In this document: positions 31,522-36,458 of the stretch, piece after piece
Position numbering within the stretch: position 1 is the stretch's first letter
How the letters are laid out: every line of letters begins with the position of its first letter
NCBI GenBank assembly: GCA_024405455.1
Contig: JAKSOT010000012.1
Span: 1 to 36,458, forward strand
Length of the DNA: 36,458 bases
Direction of reading: 5' to 3'
From: Akkermansia sp.
Lineage (GTDB): Bacteria > Verrucomicrobiota > Verrucomicrobiia > Verrucomicrobiales > Akkermansiaceae
Notes under the pieces: model-generated
The model's database searches: none
What the model was told of the DNA's origin: nothing
What the model saw: only the letters and a program-made list of their open reading frames with translations
Translations under genes and position numbers: made by a program

Positions 31522-32403
31522 ATGAAATACGCAGGTCTTTACACGGCAATCGTCACACCGTTCCGGGACGGCAAAGTGGACTACGACGCCTTCCAGCGGC
31601 TCATCGAGGGGCAAATCGCGGGCGGCGTGACGGGCATCGTGCCCGTGGGCACCACGGGCGAATCCCCCACGCTCTCGCACGCGGAGCACAACGAGGTCAT
31701 CGCGAAGGCCATCGAGTTTGCGGGCAAGCGCTGCCAGGTGATCGCCGGCACGGGCTCCAACTGCACGGAGGAGGCCATCTCCCTGACCCGCGAGGCCGAG
31801 AAGATGGGCGCGGACGGCACGCTGCAGGTGTGCCCGTACTACAACAAACCCAGCCAGGAGGGCCTGTACCGCCATTTCAAGGCGGTGGCGGAAAGCACCT
31901 CCCTGCCCGTCCTGCTGTACAGCATCCCCGGCCGCAGCGGCATTGAGATTGCCGTGAACACCGTGGTGCGCCTGGCGCAGGACTGCCCCACCATTGTGGC
32001 CATCAAGGAGGCCGGCGGCAGCGTGGAGCGCGTGAACCAGCTGGTGCAGGCCCTGCCCGCGGACTTCTCCGTGCTGAGCGGGGACGACGGGCTGACCGTT
32101 CCGTTCATCTCCTGCGGCGCGGTGGGCGCGGTCTCCGTGACATCAAACGTTGCGCCCGCGGCCATGGTGGAGCTGGTGAACGCCGCCATGGGCGGCGACG
32201 GCAAGCTGGCCCTGGAGCTGCAGAAGAAATACTACCCGCTGATGAAGGGCCTGATGAGCCTGGACACCAACCCCGTTCCCATCAAGGCCGCGCTCGCGCT
32301 GCGCGGTGATATCGGTTGGGACATCCGCATGCCGCTGGCGCCGCTGGCGGAGGAGAAGCGGGAAACCCTGCGCCACCTGCTGGAGCGCTTCAACCTTCTG
32401 TAA
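31522..32403 (+). CDS. dapA: 4-hydroxy-tetrahydrodipicolinate synthase
   Basis: First committed step of lysine/diaminopimelate synthesis: condenses pyruvate with aspartate semialdehyde. 293 residues, full length. PVGTTGESPTL (41-51, Thr44-Thr45), YYNKPSQEGLYRHF, LLYSIPGRSG (131-140, Tyr133, Arg138) and VAIKEAGG (159-166, Schiff-base Lys162) are the DapA signatures. The start codon lies about 5 bases after the predicted start site. dapB follows after 9 bp. Confidence 0.97.
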   Translation: MKYAGLYTAIVTPFRDGKVDYDAFQRLIEGQIAGGVTGIVPVGTTGESPTLSHAEHNEVIAKAIEFAGKRCQVIAGTGSNCTEEAISLTREAEKMGADGTLQVCPYYNKPSQEGLYRHFKAVAESTSLPVLLYSIPGRSGIEIAVNTVVRLAQDCPTIVAIKEAGGSVERVNQLVQALPADFSVLSGDDGLTVPFISCGAVGAVSVTSNVAPAAMVELVNAAMGGDGKLALELQKKYYPLMKGLMSLDTNPVPIKAALALRGDIGWDIRMPLAPLAEEKRETLRHLLERFNLL

Positions 32404-32412
32404 CCCGCCGCC

Positions 32413-33147
32413 ATGCTCAAGATACTCGTCACAGGCATCTCCGGGCGCATGGGCTGCGCCGTGCGCCAGGCCGTGGAGGCCAACCCCGACACCGAGCTCG
32501 CCGCCACGCACGACGCGGGCCAGGACATCACCGCCGCGCTGGAGAAGGCGGATGCCGCCATTGATTTCTCGTTCCACGGCTTCACGCCGGAGCTGCTGGC
32601 CGCGGCGGTGGCGCAGGGCAAGCCCCTGGTCATCGGCACCACCGGGCACACGGACGACGAGCGCGCCGCCATTGCGGAGGCCGCCAAGCGCATCCCGATT
32701 GTATTCGCCTCCAACTTCTCGGTGGGCGTCAACACCCTCTTCTGGCTCACGCAAAAGGCCACCCGCATCCTCAAGGACTACGATATCGAGATTGTGGAGA
32801 TGCACCACCGCCACAAGCTGGACGCCCCCAGCGGCACCGCACGCACCCTCGCGGAGGTGGTGTGCGGGGAAACCGGGATGGACTACGCCGCGGACGTGGC
32901 GCACGGCCGCCAAGGGCTGGTGGGCGAGCGCCCGCAGCGCCAGATCGGCATGCACTCGCTGCGCGGGGGCGATGTGGTGGGCGACCACACCGTGATGTTC
33001 GCCACGGACGGCGAGCGCGTGGAGCTCACGCACAAGGCATCCAGCCGCATGACGTTTGCGAGCGGGGCCGTGCGCGCCGCCGTGTGGCTGGCAAGCAAGC
33101 CCGCCGCGCTCTACTCCATGCAGGATGTGCTGGGGTTCACCGACTGA
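32413..33147 (+). CDS. dapB: 4-hydroxy-tetrahydrodipicolinate reductase
   Basis: Reduces the DapA product with NAD(P)H. 244 residues, slightly short for the family. VTGISGRMG (6-14, nucleotide binding), IGTTGHTDDE, ASNFSVGVN and EMHHRHKLDAPSGTA (129-143, with catalytic His131/His132 and Lys135) are diagnostic. It is the second gene of the operon; folK starts 11 bp downstream. Confidence 0.96.
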   Translation: MLKILVTGISGRMGCAVRQAVEANPDTELAATHDAGQDITAALEKADAAIDFSFHGFTPELLAAAVAQGKPLVIGTTGHTDDERAAIAEAAKRIPIVFASNFSVGVNTLFWLTQKATRILKDYDIEIVEMHHRHKLDAPSGTARTLAEVVCGETGMDYAADVAHGRQGLVGERPQRQIGMHSLRGGDVVGDHTVMFATDGERVELTHKASSRMTFASGAVRAAVWLASKPAALYSMQDVLGFTD

Positions 33148-33158
33148 TTGCTTTTGGA

Positions 33159-33668
33159 ATGAACGAGGGCGCACAGCTTCGGCGCGTGGGCTTCTCCCTC
33201 GGCTCCAACCTGGGAGACCGCCTCGCCGCGCTGGAAAGCGCGTGCGACCACCTGGCGGATGTCTTCGGCGCACTGCGCCTCTCGCAAGTATACGAAACCG
33301 CTCCCGTGGGCTGCCCGCCCGGCTCCCCCGCCTACCTCAACGCCTGCGTGGAGGTGGAAACCGACATGCCCGCACCGGATATCCTGCAGCTCTGCATGGA
33401 CATTGAAAAGGCGCTGGGGCGCACGCGCAGCGGCGTGTACGGCGAGGCCCGCACCTGCGATATCGACCTGCTGTACTGCGGCGCGGAAACGTACGACACG
33501 GCGGAGCTGACGCTGCCGCACCCGCGGGCGCACGGGCGCGCGTTCGTGCTGCGCCCGCTGTGCGACATCGACCCCGCGCTCAAGCTGCCGCGGCAGGAAA
33601 AGACCGTGGCGGAGCTGCTGGCCGCCCTGCCCCCATCGGAGGACGGCGTAAAACCCTTTCCCATCTGA
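33159..33668 (+). CDS. folK: 2-amino-4-hydroxy-6-hydroxymethyldihydropteridine diphosphokinase (HPPK)
   Basis: Transfers diphosphate from ATP to the pterin in folate synthesis. 169 residues. FSLGSNLGDRLAAL, SQVYETAPVGCPPGSPAYLNACVEVET, GRTRSGVYGEARTCDIDLLYCG (with the R-x-x-x-x-x-x-x-R-x-x-D-x-D site) and LTLPHPRAHGRAFVLRPL are typical HPPK motifs. The ATG at 33159 is the only start between the dapB stop and the first motif. The next gene, panB, needs methylene-THF, a folate product. Confidence 0.95.
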   Translation: MNEGAQLRRVGFSLGSNLGDRLAALESACDHLADVFGALRLSQVYETAPVGCPPGSPAYLNACVEVETDMPAPDILQLCMDIEKALGRTRSGVYGEARTCDIDLLYCGAETYDTAELTLPHPRAHGRAFVLRPLCDIDPALKLPRQEKTVAELLAALPPSEDGVKPFPI

Positions 33669-33673
33669 TTGCC

Positions 33674-34441
33674 ATGAACCCCAAGATAGAAAAAATCCTC
33701 TCCCTGCGCGGCGTGAGACCCATCGCTGAAATCACCGCGTACGACTACCCCAACGCGCGCCTGGCGGACGAGGCCGGAATCGACATGATTCTGGTCGGGG
33801 ATTCCCTGGGCATGGTGGTCATGGGCTACCCCGACACCACGCACGTGACGCTGGAGGACATGCTGCACCACGGGCGCATCGTGGCGCGCGCCGCCAAGAA
33901 CGCGCTGGTGATACTGGACATGCCCATCCACACCTTCGACACCCCGCAACAGGCCCTCGAAACCGCCCGCCGCATGATGGAGACGGGCGTGGACGCCGTG
34001 AAGCTGGAGGGCGGCGCGGACAAGGAGGAACACATCCGCGCCATCGTGGAAGCCGGCATACCCGTGCAGGCACACATCGGACTCCTGCCCCAGAAAATCA
34101 AGGAGGAGGGCGGGTACCACATGAAGGGCAAGACCGACGAGGAGGCCGCCGCGCTCCTGCGCGACATGCAGGCCGTGGCGCGCGCGGGCGCGTTCTCCGT
34201 GGTGATTGAATGCACCCGCAAGGGCGCCGCGGCGGACATCACCGCCGCCTCCCCCATCCCCACCATCGGCATCGGCGCCGGGCACGGCACCTGCGACGGC
34301 GAGGTCTGCGTCTTCCACGACCTGGTGGGCGGCTTCCCCTGGTTCGTGCCCTCCTTCATCACGCCCAAGGCCGACATCGCCGCGGAAATCACGCGCGCCA
34401 TCAAAGAGTGGTCCGCCGAGCTGACGATGCCAGGAAAGTGA
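33674..34441 (+). CDS. panB: 3-methyl-2-oxobutanoate hydroxymethyltransferase
   Basis: Makes ketopantoate for pantothenate/CoA, taking a one-carbon unit from methylene-THF. 255 residues. ITAYDYPNARLADEAGIDMILVGDSLGMVV, MPIHTF, VKLEGGADKE and IPTIGIGAGHGTCDGEVCVFHDL are PanB signatures with the Mg-binding Asp and Glu. It starts 5 bp after folK and is last in the operon. panC and panD are not in the window. Confidence 0.96.
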   Translation: MNPKIEKILSLRGVRPIAEITAYDYPNARLADEAGIDMILVGDSLGMVVMGYPDTTHVTLEDMLHHGRIVARAAKNALVILDMPIHTFDTPQQALETARRMMETGVDAVKLEGGADKEEHIRAIVEAGIPVQAHIGLLPQKIKEEGGYHMKGKTDEEAAALLRDMQAVARAGAFSVVIECTRKGAAADITAASPIPTIGIGAGHGTCDGEVCVFHDLVGGFPWFVPSFITPKADIAAEITRAIKEWSAELTMPGK

Positions 34442-34448
34442 CGCGCGC

Positions 34449-34477
34449 TTGCGGGTGTGCACGGTTTATAGTAGGAT
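34449..34477 (+). promoter_or_regulatory. Promoter of the NSUN-type methyltransferase gene
   Basis: TTGCGG (34449-34454), 17 bp, TAGGAT (34472-34477); 9 bases to the ATG at 34487. Confidence 0.55.
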
Positions 34478-34486
34478 GGCCGGGAT

Positions 34487-35401
34487 ATGGAAACGGAGAT
34501 GAGCAGCGGGGAAAAGCGACTCTGCACGCGGCTGGGATTGACCGGCGCGGATGCGGAGGCGCTGGTGGATGCCATGCGGCGCGGGGAGTCCGGCCGCACG
34601 GCGGTGGTGCTGGCGCCGAACGCGCCGGAGGGCTACGTTCCGCCGTTTCCGTGCGCGGAGGATGTCCCCGCGTGGCTGCCTCCGCGCGTGTACCTGCCGG
34701 CGGAGGGGGTGCGGCCCGCGCTGCATGCGGACTACGCGGCGGGGTACTATTACATCTTGGATGCATCGTCCTGCTGGGAGGGCGCGGCGCTGGGCGCGGT
34801 GCCGCCGCCCGCGCGTAGTTTGGACCTGTGCGCGGCGCCGGGCGGCAAGACGCTGCTGCTCGGGGCGCGGTTCGGGTATGGGCATGAGCACACGGCCAAC
34901 GAGGTGAACGCGGCGCGGCGCGGCGTGCTGCGCCAGAACCTGCGGCAGTGCGGCTGGGAATCCGCGGAGGTCGCGGGGCTGCGGCCGGACCAGTGGGCCG
35001 CGGGCGGGAAAACGTTTGATTTAATCCTGGTGGATGCGCCGTGCAGCGGGCAATCGCTGCTGGCCAAGGGCATCAAGAACCCCGGCTGCCTGGGCGCGGG
35101 CATGGTTGGCGGCAACGCCAAGCGCCAGCGCGGCATCATGCTGGCCGCCGTGCGCTGCGTGGCCCCGCGCGGCCACCTGCTCTACACCACCTGCACGTAC
35201 GATCCCGAGGAGGACGAGCGCGTGGTCGCCTACATCCTGAAACGCCACGCGGGCTGGCGCGCTGTGGAAATTCCGGCGCTGTCCGCGTTCCAATCCACGC
35301 TGGCCCCCTTCCCCGCCTACCGCCTGCTGCCGCAGCACGGGTTCGGCGCGGGGGGATTCTGCTGCCTGCTGCAAAACGCTTCCATCGAACAACCGCAATG
35401 A
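34487..35401 (+). CDS. RsmB/NSUN-type RNA (cytosine-5) methyltransferase
   Basis: 304 residues. LDLCAAPGGKTLLLGA (112-127, SAM binding), LVDAPCSGQS (181-190, C186) and YTTCTYDPEED (233-243, C236) are the two-cysteine signature of m5C RNA methyltransferases. The N-terminal part lacks the NusB-like domain of RsmB, and there is no long C-terminal extension as in RsmF, so the target (16S, 23S or tRNA) is open. Its stop overlaps the start of the next gene by 4 bp. Confidence 0.9.
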   Translation: METEMSSGEKRLCTRLGLTGADAEALVDAMRRGESGRTAVVLAPNAPEGYVPPFPCAEDVPAWLPPRVYLPAEGVRPALHADYAAGYYYILDASSCWEGAALGAVPPPARSLDLCAAPGGKTLLLGARFGYGHEHTANEVNAARRGVLRQNLRQCGWESAEVAGLRPDQWAAGGKTFDLILVDAPCSGQSLLAKGIKNPGCLGAGMVGGNAKRQRGIMLAAVRCVAPRGHLLYTTCTYDPEEDERVVAYILKRHAGWRAVEIPALSAFQSTLAPFPAYRLLPQHGFGAGGFCCLLQNASIEQPQ

Positions 35402-36153
35402 GACGACACACGTTCCTTTCCCTGCTGCTCTGTCCCCTGCTCTGCGCCCCCGCCGCCGTGGCCATCGAGGCCCAGGACGTGGTGGACGCGGTGGTGGACT
35501 ACGCGCGCAGGGTCATGTACCCGCAGGCACCCATCTCTCTGGTGAAGGCCGTGGCGGGAATGGTCTTCATCGGCGGCATGGCGGACGAGTGGACCGGCAT
35601 CGTGCACAACGTGGCCAACCACACCCCGTGGCTGCCCATCGACGGCGAGCAGGTGAAGGCCTACCACTACTGGCACATGGGCGACGCCGAGAACTTCGAC
35701 AAGGCCGCGGGAAAGCTGGCGGAGCGCCTGCAGGCCTTCCGCACCATCAACCCCGCCGCGCCCCTGGTGCTCGTGGGCCACTCCCTGGGCGCATCCACCG
35801 CCCTGCAGGCCGCCGCCAAGCTGGACGGCAAGCCCGGCGGCCCCGTCTACCTCGTCACGCTGGATCCCGTGGACCGGCTCACCAAGCCCGTCCGCCCGCA
35901 ATGCGTCACCTGGTGGGGAAACTGCTACATCGTGAACTCGCAGGACGCGCGCGACGTCATCCCGCAAATCGGCGGGCGCTGGAACGCCTGCAAAGGGGCG
36001 GACGTGAACATCCGCATGGACGGCCGCACGCGGGACGACTACGGCTACCTCTACCAGCACGGCGGGGCCATGAGCATGTTCTTCTGCAAGGGGGACGCCG
36101 CGCAGTCGCTCTACCTGCAACTGTGCGACCGGATCAAAACGGCGCGTCGATAA
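35398..36153 (+). CDS. Secreted lipase-like alpha/beta-hydrolase
   Basis: 251 residues. A signal peptide spans about 1-22 (MRRHTFLSLLLCPLLCAPAAVA). LVGHSLGAST (125-134) is the nucleophile elbow G-H-S-L-G with Ser129. A DPVDR segment (near 157) and a His near 221 (YQHGG) could complete a triad. The fold and size suggest an esterase or lipase of unknown substrate. The start overlaps the methyltransferase stop (ATGA), so it is translated with it although the functions look unrelated. The 3' end overlaps the convergent small gene by 20 bp. Confidence 0.8.
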   Translation: MRRHTFLSLLLCPLLCAPAAVAIEAQDVVDAVVDYARRVMYPQAPISLVKAVAGMVFIGGMADEWTGIVHNVANHTPWLPIDGEQVKAYHYWHMGDAENFDKAAGKLAERLQAFRTINPAAPLVLVGHSLGASTALQAAAKLDGKPGGPVYLVTLDPVDRLTKPVRPQCVTWWGNCYIVNSQDARDVIPQIGGRWNACKGADVNIRMDGRTRDDYGYLYQHGGAMSMFFCKGDAAQSLYLQLCDRIKTARR

Positions 36154-36334
36154 CGCCGTAGAGGCGCAGCGTCCAAAGGGCCACCGCCGCGAGCGCGGCC
36201 AGATACCAGAGCACCACGGCGCGGCGCGACACCTGGCGGCGCTGCGTGTTCGCCGTGCGCCCGCGATTCCGCGTGACCTTGGCCATCTGCTGGCGGTACA
36301 CGATATCCGGGTTGGCATCCAACTCTTCTTTCAC
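36134..36334 (-). CDS. Small single-pass membrane protein, GTG start
   Basis: 66 residues. A polar basic N-terminal half (RQQMAKVTRNRGRTANTQRR, 15-34) is followed by one hydrophobic helix (about 39-58, AVVLWYLAALAAVALWTL). It ends in RLYGVIDAPF. The GTG at 36334 is preferred because a promoter ends 8 bp upstream; the in-frame ATG at 36382 would precede that promoter. I recognise no family. The basic N-terminus should face the cytoplasm, with the short tail outside. Confidence 0.55.
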   Translation of the reverse strand: MKEELDANPDIVYRQQMAKVTRNRGRTANTQRRQVSRRAVVLWYLAALAAVALWTLRLYGVIDAPF

Positions 36335-36342
36335 TGCCCCAC

Positions 36343-36371
36343 AAGATAACAAATGAGGGATGCGGAAGCAA
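36343..36371 (-). promoter_or_regulatory. Promoter of the small membrane protein gene (leaderless layout)
   Basis: TTGCTT (36371-36366), 17 bp, TATCTT (36348-36343); 8 bases to the GTG. An AT-rich hexamer repeat starts 36 bp upstream. Confidence 0.55.
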
Positions 36372-36407
36372 GCGCATTTCACGACACACGAGGCGCTGTT
36401 CAGGGCA

Positions 36408-36445
36408 AATTAGGATTAAGATTAAGATTAGAATTAGGATTTTTG
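36408..36445. repeat. AT-rich hexamer repeat at the window edge
   Basis: ATTAGG/ATTAAG units, some degenerate (ATTAAG, ATTAGA, ATTAGG), ending in TTTTTG. It may be one arm of another inverted pair continuing beyond the window. Confidence 0.7.
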
Positions 36446-36458
36446 AATATAGCCGCGC

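Overview
The window is GC-rich, carries LPS core genes (kdsD, waaA), and has an operon of large prepilin-like proteins resembling the Verru_Chthon cassette. It also has a secreted sulfatase and a secreted GH29 fucosidase. Together these suggest a Gram-negative glycan-degrading Verrucomicrobiota member, possibly gut-associated. The lineage is inferred from gene content only. Two traits recur. Sigma-70-like promoters (TTGnnn, 16-18 bp, TAnnnT) often sit 6-16 bp from the start codon, so several mRNAs should be leaderless or nearly so. Recognisable Shine-Dalgarno sequences are rare, even before ribosomal protein genes.

Layout. 1-445: 5' part of trpB. 547-828: remnant of a second sulfatase 3' end. 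914-1948: AT-richer DUF1016/YhcG-type nuclease gene, followed upstream by the intact sulfatase. 2058-6903: one minus-strand operon of three prepilin-like proteins, a lipoate ligase-like protein and the sulfatase. 7049-14215: uppP, a SNF2-type ATPase, rpsF, kdsD, waaA and rsmD. 14295-16549: a secreted unknown, a lipoprotein and galM. 16651-21773: a rearranged ribosomal operon running rplX-rplE-rpsH-rplF-rplR-rpsE-rplO-secY. It has its own promoter before rplX and lacks rpsN and rpmD. 21892-23414: a MATE transporter and tRNA-Glu. 23574-29815: a lipoprotein, a small membrane protein with pdxA, a MalY/PatB lyase, an RpiB-GlyA fusion and a fucosidase. 30026-36334: a beta-CASP hydrolase, dapA-dapB-folK-panB, a NSUN/RsmB-type methyltransferase with a lipase-like protein, and a small membrane protein.

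How genes work together. kdsD makes the Kdo precursor and waaA transfers Kdo to lipid A. uppP recycles the undecaprenyl carrier. dapA and dapB feed lysine/diaminopimelate synthesis; folK and panB feed folate and pantothenate. SHMT (GlyA) supplies the one-carbon folate that PanB consumes. PdxA makes the pyridoxal phosphate needed by TrpB, SHMT and MalY. The sulfatase and fucosidase would desulfate and defucosylate host or algal glycans.

Most worth a second look: the nuclease gene flanked by two sulfatase 3' ends; AT-rich period-6/7 repeats, two of them arranged as inverted repeats around loops of about 85 bp beside promoters; the RpiB-GlyA fusion; a SecY with an apparent extra C-terminal membrane segment; and the leaderless promoter layout. 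No CRISPR array, integrase, transposase or rRNA was seen.
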